Shown: positions 49,408 through 57,729, counted from the first letter of the stretch. The stretch is 64,000 nucleotides of DNA from Robiginitalea sediminis (GCF_002198115.1 NZ_NGNR01000001.1:998296-1062295); one strand, 5' to 3'. Numbers and translations are program-made. Notes: a model not told the origin generated them from the sequence alone.

Positions 49408-51780
49408 TTACTCCAGTTTACGGCTAACCCAATTGCTGGCGGCGGTTGTAAAGGCCACGATGCTAATGGAGCTCAGCGGCATCAGGATGGCGGCTATAAC
49501 GGGTTCCAACTGGCCGGTTACGGCAAAATACAGCCCTGCCAGGTTGTAGAGCAGGGACAGCGCAAAACTCACGCGGATAACCTGCATCCCTTTGCGCGAA
49601 ACCTGCAGAAAACGGTCCAGCTGCGGGAACTGCCGGTGGTCCAGGATGGCGTCGCAGGCCGGGGTGAACAAATGGGCATCTTCGGAGATTGCAATCCCTA
49701 CATGGCTCTGGGCCAGCGCCCCGGCATCGTTCAGCCCGTCGCCAACCATGGCCACCTGCTTTCCTTCCTGTTGCAATTCCCTGACAAAATGCAGTTTTTC
49801 CCGGGGGGATTGGTTGAAGTACATGGGGGTCAGCGGTGGCAAAAGGCTTTCGAGCGCCTCCTGCTCTGCGTTGTTGTCTCCGGAAAGGACTGCCAGGCTG
49901 TAGCGTTCCCTAAGCCTTTCGAACAAGGGGCCGGCGCCGTCGCGGTATTTGTTGCGGATCACGAAGCACCCTTTGTAGTCGTCATTCGCGCTGACATGTA
50001 CTTCCGTACCTTCGCCTTCCGAGTTGCTGCCCCCTTTTACAAACCGGCGTGAGCCTACCCGGAGGGATTGCCCCATGGCGCTGCCTTCCAGCCCCATCCC
50101 CAGGTGTTCTTCGAAATGGTCCAGGGGGACGATGCGGAAGGGTTCCAGTTCCCGGTACAAGGCCTGGCTCAGGGGGTGGCCCGAGGCGCGCAGCAGGTTT
50201 TTGAGGGCCCCGGCTTCCTCCTCGCTTAATTCTATCCCGTTATAGGTAATGCTGTTTTGCTGGGCGGTACTGATGGTACCGGTCTTGTCGAAGATCAGGG
50301 TGTCTGCCTGGGCCATCCGCTCCAGGGCGTCTGTATCCTTGACATAAAACCCCTTGCGGCCGAAAATGCGCAGGAGGTTCCCCAGGGTAAAGGGCGCGGC
50401 CAGGGCAATGGCACAGGGGCAGGCGATGATCAGGACCGCGGTAAGAACATCCAGGGAGCGGGAAGGGTCTATCCAAAGCCAGGTGGCGGCGGCCACGGCG
50501 GCAATGGTGATCACGGCCAGGGTAAAGCGCTTGCCAATACGGTCTGTCAGGTTGCGGAAGGCTGAGCGGTGCCCTTTTGAAAAGGCGCTGTCGCTCCAGA
50601 GTTCGGTCAGGTAACTCTGAGAAACGGGTTTGAGTACCTCCACCTCAATAGGCCCCCCGAGTTGTTTGCCGCCGGCATAGATTTTCTCGCCGGAGGCCTT
50701 GACCACCGGGCGTGCCTCCCCGGTAACGAAGCTGTAGTCGATCTCTGCACTCCCGCGGATCAGGATGGCATCGGCCGGGATGAGGGATTGGCTGCGGATC
50801 AGCAGGCGGTCTCCGGTCTCCACCTCGTAAACGGGAACGTTCTCTTCCCTTCCGGAGATCAGCCGGGTGACGGCTATGGGAAAATAGGAGCGGTAATCCC
50901 GCTCGAAGGACAGATAGGAATAGGTGCGCTGCTGGAAATATTTGCCGAGGAGCAAAAAGAACACCAGCCCTGTGAGGCTGTCAAAAAAGCCACTTCCCCA
51001 GTCGAAGGCGATTTCCACCGTACTGCGGATAAAGAGCACGGCAATACCCAGGGCAATGGGCACATCGATGTTCAGTATCCGGCTGCGCAGCCCTTTATAG
51101 GCGGCCTTCATGTAGCCTGAGGCAGAGTAGATAACCACGGGGAGGGAGAGGGCAAACATGAGCCACCTGAAAAACCCCTTGTACTGCTCAATCCAGTATT
51201 CCCCGGTTTCGAAATATTCCGGGAAGGACAGGAACATGATATTGCCAAAGGCAAAGCCCGCAATGCCGAGTTGGTAGATGAGTCGGCGGTCCTTTTTCTG
51301 GTCTCTTCCGCTGTAGTGTTCCAGGGTGATGGAGGGCTCGTACCCGATGGCGGCCAGGAGCTGCACCAAATGCTTTAACCCGATCTTCTCCGGGTTAAAA
51401 TGTACCCGTGCTTCTTTCCTGGGGAAATCGACCTGGCTGGAGAGTACCCCGGGGTTAAGCTTGTGCAGGTTTTCCAGGATCCAGATGCAGGAGCTGCAGT
51501 GGATGTGCGGGATATTCAGGGTGATTACCTGGTGGCTGGTGTCCTGAAAATCGAGCAGGCGGCCGGCGATGTCCGGGTCGTCCAGGAAATCGAATTTCCC
51601 TTCGATGGCCCGGGGGGAACTCCCTGCCGCACCCTCCAGCTCGTAGTAATAATCCAGTTGGTGGTCGTGCAGGATTTGGTAGACCGTTTTGCAGCCGGCA
51701 CAGCAAAAATCCTTTTCATCGTACTGCACGGCCTGATTGCCACAGGGGTCGCCGCAGTGAAAGCAAGAGCTTCCTTCCAT
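49408..51780 (-). CDS. ccoI: Copper-translocating P-type ATPase CcoI (FixI)
   Basis: A 790-residue P1B ATPase. The N-terminal CFHCGDPCGNQAV...CCAGC segment is a Cys-rich metal-binding region found in FixI proteins, followed by a heavy-metal domain with HCSSCIWIL. The membrane CPC motif reads IACPCAIALAAPF. The phosphorylation loop is IFDKTGTIS, the actuator has TGEARP, and the hinge has MVGDGLNDAGAL. CcoI exports copper to the periplasm for the CcoN active site. The gene is divergent from the Crp/Fnr gene; the palindrome at 51859-51870 serves both. AGGAGG lies 15 nt before its ATG, an unusually plain Shine-Dalgarno for this phylum. Confidence 0.95.
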   Translation of the reverse strand: MEGSSCFHCGDPCGNQAVQYDEKDFCCAGCKTVYQILHDHQLDYYYELEGAAGSSPRAIEGKFDFLDDPDIAGRLLDFQDTSHQVITLNIPHIHCSSCIWILENLHKLNPGVLSSQVDFPRKEARVHFNPEKIGLKHLVQLLAAIGYEPSITLEHYSGRDQKKDRRLIYQLGIAGFAFGNIMFLSFPEYFETGEYWIEQYKGFFRWLMFALSLPVVIYSASGYMKAAYKGLRSRILNIDVPIALGIAVLFIRSTVEIAFDWGSGFFDSLTGLVFFLLLGKYFQQRTYSYLSFERDYRSYFPIAVTRLISGREENVPVYEVETGDRLLIRSQSLIPADAILIRGSAEIDYSFVTGEARPVVKASGEKIYAGGKQLGGPIEVEVLKPVSQSYLTELWSDSAFSKGHRSAFRNLTDRIGKRFTLAVITIAAVAAATWLWIDPSRSLDVLTAVLIIACPCAIALAAPFTLGNLLRIFGRKGFYVKDTDALERMAQADTLIFDKTGTISTAQQNSITYNGIELSEEEAGALKNLLRASGHPLSQALYRELEPFRIVPLDHFEEHLGMGLEGSAMGQSLRVGSRRFVKGGSNSEGEGTEVHVSANDDYKGCFVIRNKYRDGAGPLFERLRERYSLAVLSGDNNAEQEALESLLPPLTPMYFNQSPREKLHFVRELQQEGKQVAMVGDGLNDAGALAQSHVGIAISEDAHLFTPACDAILDHRQFPQLDRFLQVSRKGMQVIRVSFALSLLYNLAGLYFAVTGQLEPVIAAILMPLSSISIVAFTTAASNWVSRKLE

Positions 51781-51827
51781 TCTGGTTAGTTGTTACCTCC
51801 TAAGTTAAGGGTTTGTCAATACCCCTG

Positions 51828-51903
51828 CAAAAATCGAATTTGTCAAAAAGGCAAAAGATGACATCTGTCAACTTTCAGAAATGTTCAAATTTGGCTACAT
51901 TTA
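51828..51903. promoter_or_regulatory. Bidirectional ccoI / Crp-Fnr gene promoter region
   Basis: TGACATCTGTCA (51859-51870) is a perfect palindrome TGAC-N4-GTCA. Leftward, GATTTTTG (51828-51835, minus strand, 7 of 8 matching TAnnTTTG) begins exactly 29.5 bp from the centre and would serve ccoI. Rightward, TACATTTA (51896-51903) begins 31.5 bp from the centre and would serve the Crp/Fnr gene, with a start near 51910. Autoregulation is therefore likely. Confidence 0.7.
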
Positions 51904-51922
51904 CATAGGTTTTTTTTCGGGT

Positions 51923-52615
51923 ATGGAAGAACATCGTTGCGAAAATTGCATTGTCAGGAAGTTCAACGCCCTGAGAGCTATGAGTAAGGAGGAACTCAAG
52001 GCTGTTTCCGATGCAAAGATCACCAAGTCCTTAAAAAAGGGCGACCCGCTTTTTGAGGAAGGCGAGAAGCTGAACGGCGTCTTTTGCGTAAGGGCAGGGG
52101 TCTCCAAACTGTCCAAGCTCAGTTCCAACGGCAAAGACCAGATTGTAAAGCTCGCTACCAAGGGCGAGGTTATCGGCCAGCGCTCGGTAGTGGCAGAGGA
52201 GACTTCAAACCTCAGTGCCAAGGCTGTAAGCGATATGGAAGTCTGCTTTATTCCCAAGGAAGCCATTGTCAGCACCCTCCACAAAAACCCGGACTTCACC
52301 TTTGAGGTCCTCAGGCATATGGCGCACGACCTTCGCGAGGCGGACGACGTTATTGTAAACATGTCCCAGAAGACCGTCAAACAACGTATTGCAGAAGCCT
52401 TGTTGTATCTCAAGACCAACTTCGGGGAAGACAGCGAGGGATTCCTGGCCCTGGTGCTTTCCCGGGAGGATATCGCCAATGTGGTGGGTACGGCCACCGA
52501 GTCCTGCATCCGCATCCTCTCCGAATTCCGCTCCAAAGGGTATATTGAAACCTCTGGAAAACGGATGGCCATTACCGATGAGCGGAAGCTCAGGGACCTG
52601 GCTGAAGGTTTTTAG
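51923..52615 (+). CDS. Crp/Fnr-family transcriptional regulator
   Basis: A 230-residue regulator. The ATG at 51923 (MEEHRCENCIVRKFNALRAM) is chosen because the upstream in-frame ATG at 51881 lies before the -7 box. Residues 25-140 are a cyclic-nucleotide-binding fold; 150-225 are a Crp-type winged helix with LSREDIANVVGTATESCIRIL. Its recognition helix keeps the Glu and Arg that in Crp and Fnr read the TGA core. Cysteines are at 6, 9 and 55 near the N terminus; the four-cysteine Fnr cluster pattern is not clearly present, so the sensed signal is open. It is divergent from ccoI and close to hemN-like targets carrying TGA-N6-TCA sites. Confidence 0.92.
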   Translation: MEEHRCENCIVRKFNALRAMSKEELKAVSDAKITKSLKKGDPLFEEGEKLNGVFCVRAGVSKLSKLSSNGKDQIVKLATKGEVIGQRSVVAEETSNLSAKAVSDMEVCFIPKEAIVSTLHKNPDFTFEVLRHMAHDLREADDVIVNMSQKTVKQRIAEALLYLKTNFGEDSEGFLALVLSREDIANVVGTATESCIRILSEFRSKGYIETSGKRMAITDERKLRDLAEGF

Positions 52616-52640
52616 GCCGGTTTAAAAAAAATACCAAACC

Positions 52641-52683
52641 TGACCATTATCATTATTTACGGCGCCTGCCACGGCTATATTTA
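52641..52683 (+). promoter_or_regulatory. Universal stress gene promoter with Crp/Fnr-type palindrome
   Basis: TGACCATTATCA (52641-52652; core TGA-N6-TCA) is centred 29.5 bp before TATATTTA (52676-52683), one base from the -7 consensus. The predicted start is near 52690, 17 nt before the ATG at 52707. Confidence 0.65.
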
Positions 52684-52706
52684 CCCCATGTTAGCCGGCA
52701 TACGCC

Positions 52707-53564
52707 ATGGAAATCGAACATCTTCTCATCCCGACCGACTTTTCGGATACCGCCCGAAACGCCACTGAGTATGCCCTTGGGTTTTTCCGCGAGGCTCCAT
52801 GCACCGTCCACTTCCTTAATACCTATACCCCGGACTTTGTGCACAGCCGCGTGATGGCGGTGGCCCAGAACTCACCCTTTGAGGAAGACCAGATGGAACG
52901 GTTTTCCCGGGACGGCCTCGAACACCTGGTAGATGAATTGAACCAGGACGATGCCGCAGCCCGGTTTACGTTTACCACCACTGCATCCTTTAACCTGCTA
53001 ACAGAGGAAATCCGCCAACAGGTGGAACTTCGGAATATAGACTTGATTGTTTCCGGCACTTCCGGTGCCAGCGGGCTTAGGGAAGTCTTCCTGGGTAGCA
53101 ATACCGTCAGGATGCTTCGGGCCGCTTCCGACACCCCGGTACTGGCCGTACCCCGGGAGGCAGAATTTCGCATCCCCAGGAAGATAGGTTTTGTAACGGA
53201 TTTTAACCGACCCTATTCGGTACGCCAGCTGGAACTCCTCTTTTATTTCGCCGAGCGGTTCGGGTCCGAGCTGGAAGTGATGCATATCGGCAAACCGGAA
53301 TACCAGTCCGACCTCCAGGATTTTCACCGGGATCGGTTGTTCCAGGAACTAGACACCCTGCAACCCACCTTGTGTTGGATGGCTCCCGAAGCAGCAAAAT
53401 CCCAGGTTATTGAAAACTATATCACGGATTCCGGGGTAGACCTCCTGGTTATGGTGCGCAATGAGCATAGCCCCCTGGAAGAACTCCTGCGCGAGCCCGT
53501 AGTCAAACGCGTGGCCTTCCATACCCGGGTTCCCCTGTTAGTACTACCCCCGGCCTGTATTTAA
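52707..53564 (+). CDS. Universal stress protein, two tandem UspA domains
   Basis: A 285-residue tandem UspA protein starting MEIEHLLIPTDFSDTARNAT. The first domain ends with the ATP-binding pattern VSGTSGASGLREVFLGSNT and SDTPVLAVP; the second lacks a clear glycine loop and ends RVPLLVLPPACI, so only the first is likely to bind nucleotide. It lies 91 bp after the Crp/Fnr gene with its own Crp/Fnr-type promoter (52641-52683). In Bacteroidota and proteobacteria such genes are often induced with cbb3 oxidase at low oxygen. It converges on the small membrane gene at 53561 with a 4-bp overlap. Confidence 0.93.
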   Translation: MEIEHLLIPTDFSDTARNATEYALGFFREAPCTVHFLNTYTPDFVHSRVMAVAQNSPFEEDQMERFSRDGLEHLVDELNQDDAAARFTFTTTASFNLLTEEIRQQVELRNIDLIVSGTSGASGLREVFLGSNTVRMLRAASDTPVLAVPREAEFRIPRKIGFVTDFNRPYSVRQLELLFYFAERFGSELEVMHIGKPEYQSDLQDFHRDRLFQELDTLQPTLCWMAPEAAKSQVIENYITDSGVDLLVMVRNEHSPLEELLREPVVKRVAFHTRVPLLVLPPACI

Positions 53565-53797
53565 CGCAGCAATTCCTCCTGTTTCCCAATCGGGTAGTCC
53601 TCATAGAAGTCCTCGAAGGTTTTATCGGTATGGTAGTGGTCCGTCAGGACCCTGTAAACCATAAAGACAACCATGGCCTGCCCGAGCACAGTGGCCCAGA
53701 ATATCCAGTGGAAGGCGTAGCCCATGGTAGCTGCAATGGTAAGGAGTACCAGGAAGAGGGTGGTGAGCCCCACCCAGGTCATAGCGGAAATTTTCAT
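53561..53797 (-). CDS. Small two-helix membrane protein, hypothetical
   Basis: A 78-residue protein from the ATG at 53797; the longer frame would use a TTG at 53818. Two membrane helices (MTWVGLTTLFLVLLTIAATMGY; HWIFWATVLGQAMVVFMVY) are followed by a charged, acidic tail DHYHTDKTFEDFYEDYPIGK. I do not recognise the family. Neighbour genes are the universal stress gene (convergent, 4-bp overlap) and an exported lipoprotein gene upstream on the same strand. Its place beside the oxidase and stress cluster suggests an envelope role, but nothing in the sequence proves one. Confidence 0.65.
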   Translation of the reverse strand: MKISAMTWVGLTTLFLVLLTIAATMGYAFHWIFWATVLGQAMVVFMVYRVLTDHYHTDKTFEDFYEDYPIGKQEELLR

Positions 53798-53858
53798 TTT
53801 TGTTTTAAAAATACGCAATGCCTGCCCGGCCGGGTGTTAAAGGAACGATAATCCTGGC

Positions 53859-55013
53859 CTAGAGCATGGGGGAGCCAGAAGGCTTGCTGGGGTCTTTGGG
53901 CTGGATGGGATTAATCCCCAGGCGGGCAAAGAGGTACCACGCAGTGGCGGAAAGGCAGGGTTTGGTGTGGGCATGGTCCCAAAGGGCCACTGCCCCGTAG
54001 GAACTTCCGGGGTTGGTACTGTAGGGCAACCCCAGGGTATTGGAGTCCTCAAGACCCTGTATCATGGAGGCATCCAGGCTCCGAAGGGTGGTGCGGTAGG
54101 TAGTGCCCATCTCCATCTCGTTCTGGGCAACGGCGATTTGAGCTGTTCCCTCCAACCAGACCACATCGAGGTCCAGGTCAAAGCAATAGCCGGAAATCAT
54201 GGCGTTGTTCATATAATGCCATTGTTCGGTCTGGAATTGCTGGGCACGGGAAAGGAATCCCGTAGCGTTTTCCGGCCAGATTAAGGCGGCGAGGGAATAC
54301 AAATCGAGGGCCTGGGCGTACCGGGAAGACGGGGCTTCGGCCAGGAAGCCCTCTGCCTCGGCATCCCAGCGATGGGTGCGCAGGTAGTTTGCCAGGGACT
54401 CGTGGAAGGTATCATAGCCCGCAACAGCCTGGTAGGCGGTAATCATGCCCTCGGTTACCCTGACTATAGGGGTGCCATCCGCATTAAAGCCACTGCGCAA
54501 CCCCCCATCGGGTTCCTGAAGGCTGCGGATCCAGGTATCCAGGGCCAGGATAACGGTGTCGTACCGCGAGTCCGTAAAGGTCTCTCTGTATTGCCTCAGG
54601 GCCAGTAGCAGCCAGGCATTATCCCCGAGCCAAATGCGGGAGGGCTCGGCCCCGGCCAGGTTCCGGAACTGGTAGAACCCCCCGCCGGTAGCGGCGAATT
54701 CGGACTCCAGGGTGTTTTTGTAATAATCGAAGATCCCCCGTGCCAGGTCAGGTTGTCCGGTTTTGGTGTAAAGGATGGCCGCCAGGGCATTGTCGTACAG
54801 GGAAACAAAGGAGGTTTGTTCGGCGCTTTCCAGCAGGCCGGCAGGGCCCTGCAGGGATGCTACCCAGCTCAGGGCTGCTTTAAGGGTGTCTACCGGTTGC
54901 CCTTTCTGGGCGGCAAAGGAGTCTGAGGTTCCTTCCGGAGTGGCCGCTTCTGGTTTCTGGCAACCCGTTAGGGTTATCATAAGCAGAAATATAAGGACAA
55001 CGTTATTTTTCAT
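53859..55013 (-). CDS. Exported lipoprotein with alpha/alpha-barrel-like sequence, function unknown
   Basis: A 384-residue lipoprotein (MKNNVVLIFLLMITLTGC, lipobox Cys18). The mature part is helical with repeated features of six-hairpin glycosidase-like folds: SFVSLYDNALAAILYTKTG, then RIWLGDNAWLLLALRQY, then WIRSLQEPDGGLRSGF, then VTEGMITAYQAVAGY, and a closing GAVALWDHAHTKPCLSATAW. Similar proteins include glycoside hydrolases and uncharacterised 'glucosidase-like' lipoproteins. I cannot name catalytic residues. It is a single-gene unit before a 598-bp region that contains the candidate sRNA. It is probably anchored in the outer membrane or periplasm. Confidence 0.75.
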   Translation of the reverse strand: MKNNVVLIFLLMITLTGCQKPEAATPEGTSDSFAAQKGQPVDTLKAALSWVASLQGPAGLLESAEQTSFVSLYDNALAAILYTKTGQPDLARGIFDYYKNTLESEFAATGGGFYQFRNLAGAEPSRIWLGDNAWLLLALRQYRETFTDSRYDTVILALDTWIRSLQEPDGGLRSGFNADGTPIVRVTEGMITAYQAVAGYDTFHESLANYLRTHRWDAEAEGFLAEAPSSRYAQALDLYSLAALIWPENATGFLSRAQQFQTEQWHYMNNAMISGYCFDLDLDVVWLEGTAQIAVAQNEMEMGTTYRTTLRSLDASMIQGLEDSNTLGLPYSTNPGSSYGAVALWDHAHTKPCLSATAWYLFARLGINPIQPKDPSKPSGSPML

Positions 55014-55264
55014 GCGTTTGGGGTGTCTATCAAAAATAACTGCACCTTTCCGGAAATACCCCTACCGTGGGATGAAGGACCTTGGAGTATCGACCAATGC
55101 CGGGGTAAGTATCGATAATCCCAAAAACAGGGTATTCATCGGATAGGGGGGATGGGCGTCATAACGGAGGGACCGGGCCGTTGACCGAATCACAACAACG
55201 GTTGGCGGACCGGAGTTGTAGTGCAATTCTGCCCCTGGGATGAGGAACTTTTGAAAAGCTTTTT
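55014..55264. other. Intergenic stretch with no recognised gene
   Basis: This 251-bp stretch between the lipoprotein gene and the promoter of the candidate sRNA shows no gene with coding character in either direction and no tRNA. It should hold the lipoprotein promoter on the minus strand, but I found no exact TAnnTTTG box there. Confidence 0.5.
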
Positions 55265-55272
55265 TATCTTTG
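55265..55272 (+). promoter_or_regulatory. -7 box of the candidate sRNA
   Basis: TATCTTTG is an exact TAnnTTTG match and predicts a start near 55279. A TTTG lies at 55250-55253, closer than the usual 17-23 bp spacing, so the -33 element is uncertain. Confidence 0.5.
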
Positions 55273-55278
55273 CCGTGT

Positions 55279-55367
55279 TGTGTTGTGTTCCCATAACAGG
55301 GAACCAAGGTCAGCGGCCGAAAGGTCGCTTCCAATGAAAGGCTTTCCGTTTCGGGAGGCTTTTTTTG
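55279..55367 (+). ncRNA. Candidate structured small RNA (three hairpins with terminator)
   Basis: Three hairpins stand in a row downstream of the -7 box. First, GTTCCC (55287-55292) pairs with GGGAAC (55299-55304). Second, AGCGGCC (55312-55318) closes a GAAA tetraloop with GGTCGCT (55323-55329), including one G-T pair. Third, AAAGGCTTTCCG (55337-55348) pairs with CGGGAGGCTTTT (55352-55363) over 12 bp with three G-T pairs and runs into seven Ts (55360-55366), a plus-strand terminator only. No open frame of note lies inside. The transcript would be about 89 nt. I do not recognise it as tmRNA, SRP RNA, 6S RNA or a known riboswitch. The nearest downstream gene is hmgA, 245 bp away. Confidence 0.55.
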
Positions 55368-55611
55368 TTTCGGACATGTTGTAAAGGCCTGAGTCAATCC
55401 CATTTTTCCTGGGCCTTCAGTTCTTTCGGAGTGGGCTGTTTGGTAAAAAGGGCCGTGTTTGGAGGAGCGATTCATGCTTCGGAGTTGGCTGGCCCACGCC
55501 CCCGGGGCATCCTGCCCTGCCCCCGCCAACAACCTAACCCCTTTCCCTGCAATCTCCCTTCGGGGAACCCTGAAATTTGTCGTATTTTTAAGGTGGAAAA
55601 AATCCGAACAA
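55368..55611. other. Intergenic stretch upstream of hmgA
   Basis: I recognise no gene in this 244-bp stretch. A frame on the plus strand runs into hmgA from 55459 but lacks coding character. TATTTTTA near 55583-55590 could serve as a -7 box for hmgA, one base off consensus. Confidence 0.45.
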
Positions 55612-56769
55612 ATGCCATTGTACCACAAGCTGGGGAAGATCCCCCATAAACGCCACACCACTTTCCGAAAGGCCGACGGGAGCCTGCATTACGAACAGCT
55701 CTTCGGGACCATCGGTTTTGACGGGATGTCTTCCCTGCTCTACCACCTGCACCGGCCTACCCAGGTAAAGGAAGTACTGGATGCCCTGGATGTAAGCCCC
55801 AGGGCTGCCGTGTCACACAATATGCATTCCCGCCTGTTGAAGGGTCTGGAGCTGACCCCAACAGACGATTATCTGGACAGCCGCAAAGTAGTCCTCTTCA
55901 ATTCGGATGTCCATGTAGGGCTGGCAGCTCCCCGGAAATCCCAGACCGAATACTTTTACAAGAACGCAGATGCGGATGAGTTGCTCTTCGTCCACCAGGG
56001 TTCCGGCGTACTCAAGACTTTTATGGGGCAGATCCCCTTCGAATATGGGGATTACCTGCTTATCCCAAGGGGTATGATTTACCAGATCCACTTCGACGGG
56101 CCGGAGAACCGCCTGCTGGTGGTAGAATCCTACCACCCCATTTATACGCCCAAGCGCTACCGGAACTGGTTTGGGCAGCACTTGGAACACAGCCCGTTTT
56201 GTGAGCGGGATTTCAAACTCCCCCGAGATCTGGAAGCCTGGGATGAAAAGGGCGATTTCCTAATCAAGGTCAAAAAACAGGGGAAACTCCACCACCTGGT
56301 CTACGCTACCCACCCCTTCGATGTTGTAGGGTGGGACGGGTACAACTACCCTTACGGGTTTTCCATCCACGATTTTGAGCCCATTACGGGGCGCGTGCAC
56401 CAGCCGCCTCCCGTGCATCAGACCTTTGAGACCTCCGCTTTTGTGGTTTGTTCCTTTGTGCCCAGGCTATACGATTACCACCCTGAAGCTATCCCGGCGC
56501 CCTATAACCACTCCAATATCGACTCGGATGAGGTCCTGTATTACGTGGATGGTGATTTTATGAGCCGTAAAGGTATCGACAAGGGGTATATTTCCCTTCA
56601 CCCTGCGGGGATCCCCCATGGCCCGCACCCAGGTACTTACGAAGGCAGTATCGGCAAAAAAGGGACTGCGGAACTCGCCGTGATGGTAGATACCTTTAAA
56701 CCCCTGATGCTCACCCAGGCCGCCCTGGACCTGGACGATGGGAAATACTACAAGTCCTGGCTAGAATAA
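55612..56769 (+). CDS. hmgA: Homogentisate 1,2-dioxygenase
   Basis: A 385-residue enzyme, shorter than the 440 of animal and proteobacterial forms but typical of Bacteroidota. The ATG at 55612 gives MPLYHKLGKIPHKRHTTFRK; an upstream frame extension to 55459 has no coding character. Conserved motifs include GFDGMSSLLYHLHRPTQV, GDYLLIPRGMIYQIHFDG, DVVGWDGYNYPYGFSIHDFEP and HPAGIPHGPHPGTYEGSIG, which carries the iron-binding His and Glu. It opens the ring of homogentisate in tyrosine and phenylalanine breakdown, giving maleylacetoacetate. It is convergent with hutG (9-bp overlap), so two amino acid breakdown units meet here. Confidence 0.95.
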   Translation: MPLYHKLGKIPHKRHTTFRKADGSLHYEQLFGTIGFDGMSSLLYHLHRPTQVKEVLDALDVSPRAAVSHNMHSRLLKGLELTPTDDYLDSRKVVLFNSDVHVGLAAPRKSQTEYFYKNADADELLFVHQGSGVLKTFMGQIPFEYGDYLLIPRGMIYQIHFDGPENRLLVVESYHPIYTPKRYRNWFGQHLEHSPFCERDFKLPRDLEAWDEKGDFLIKVKKQGKLHHLVYATHPFDVVGWDGYNYPYGFSIHDFEPITGRVHQPPPVHQTFETSAFVVCSFVPRLYDYHPEAIPAPYNHSNIDSDEVLYYVDGDFMSRKGIDKGYISLHPAGIPHGPHPGTYEGSIGKKGTAELAVMVDTFKPLMLTQAALDLDDGKYYKSWLE

Positions 56770-57723
56770 CCCTGGCCGGTGAGCCGAAAAATGGATCAGG
56801 CTGGCAGCGAGCCTCGCAGTCTGGCCATCCCGGTCCAACCCAGGGTTGCATTCGGCCAGATCCATGCTGATCACCTTCCCGGAATCCAGAAGCCAGCCCA
56901 GAAGGGGCAAGAGGTCTTCCGGGGCATACCCCATGGGCGAAGCTGCACTTACCCCGGGGGCAAAGGCAGACGAGAACCCATCCAGGTCAATGCTGATGTA
57001 GAGGGCGTCCAGACCTTCGCAAAATGCGCGGAGTTTGCGGATGACGTCCTTCTGATAGGTCCCTCCCATCTGCGCGCGTTCCACGACCAGAACCTCCCAT
57101 TCCCGGGCACGGTCCCAGAGCTCCTGGGTATTGGCGTCCGGGCGGGCTCCTATGCAGGCATAGCGGAAGGACATGGCGTGCTCCTTGCAGGCCTCTGCCA
57201 TCTGGAAATACGGGCTGCCGGAATGGGGCAGGGGAAGGGGGCGTCTCAGGTCAAAATGCGCATCGAAGTTAACCATGCCTAACCGGGTGCCCGCGGGCAG
57301 GAAGTCCACCAGGCCCTGGAAGTGGGCAAAGGCCATATCGTGACCACCCCCCAGGCCAATGGGGAAATACCCCAAACGAAGCAATTGGGAGACAGATTTT
57401 GCAAATCCGCGCTGGGCCGATTCCATGTCCGGGGCTGGGAGGAGGTTGCCGGCGTCGGTCCAAAGGGCCGGGCCACCGGAAAGGGCAGGTAACTTACCGA
57501 GGGCTGCACGGATGGCATTCGGGCCCCCGGCCGCGCCAACCCGGCCCTGGTTCCGGTGTACGCCAATATCGCAGCTGTACCCCAGCAGGGCAGGCGACCG
57601 CTGGTCCTGGACTCCGGTCTTCTGGTCCTGTAGGTCCAGCAGGCGGATGTGCTGATAGAGGTAGTCCCGTTGCTCTGTAGTCCGTCCGGTCCACCATCCG
57701 GCAATGGGTTTTTCGTATTTCAT
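56761..57723 (-). CDS. hutG: Formimidoylglutamase
   Basis: A 320-residue enzyme of the arginase/ureohydrolase fold. Binuclear metal ligands are in GLGGGHDMAFAHF, VNFDAHFDLR and SIDLDGFSSAFAPGVSA. It hydrolyses N-formimino-L-glutamate to glutamate and formamide, the last step of this histidine pathway. The assignment as HutG rather than arginase or agmatinase follows from its place as the final gene of the hutHIUG operon, 6 bp after hutU. It is cytoplasmic. It ends in an overlap with convergent hmgA, and no terminator is visible between them. Confidence 0.93.
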   Translation of the reverse strand: MKYEKPIAGWWTGRTTEQRDYLYQHIRLLDLQDQKTGVQDQRSPALLGYSCDIGVHRNQGRVGAAGGPNAIRAALGKLPALSGGPALWTDAGNLLPAPDMESAQRGFAKSVSQLLRLGYFPIGLGGGHDMAFAHFQGLVDFLPAGTRLGMVNFDAHFDLRRPLPLPHSGSPYFQMAEACKEHAMSFRYACIGARPDANTQELWDRAREWEVLVVERAQMGGTYQKDVIRKLRAFCEGLDALYISIDLDGFSSAFAPGVSAASPMGYAPEDLLPLLGWLLDSGKVISMDLAECNPGLDRDGQTARLAASLIHFSAHRPGLF

Positions 57724-57729
57724 GAGTAT

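Noticed and set aside
55459-55611. N-terminal extension of hmgA
   Set aside because: The stretch is Pro/Ala-rich without coding character, and homogentisate dioxygenases start near MPLYHKLG.
55062-55661. 199-codon minus-strand frame across the candidate sRNA
   Set aside because: No family resemblance or start signal. A short alternative frame near 55395-55480 ends in a protein-like KELKAQEKWD, but only about 26 codons are open and no start is present.
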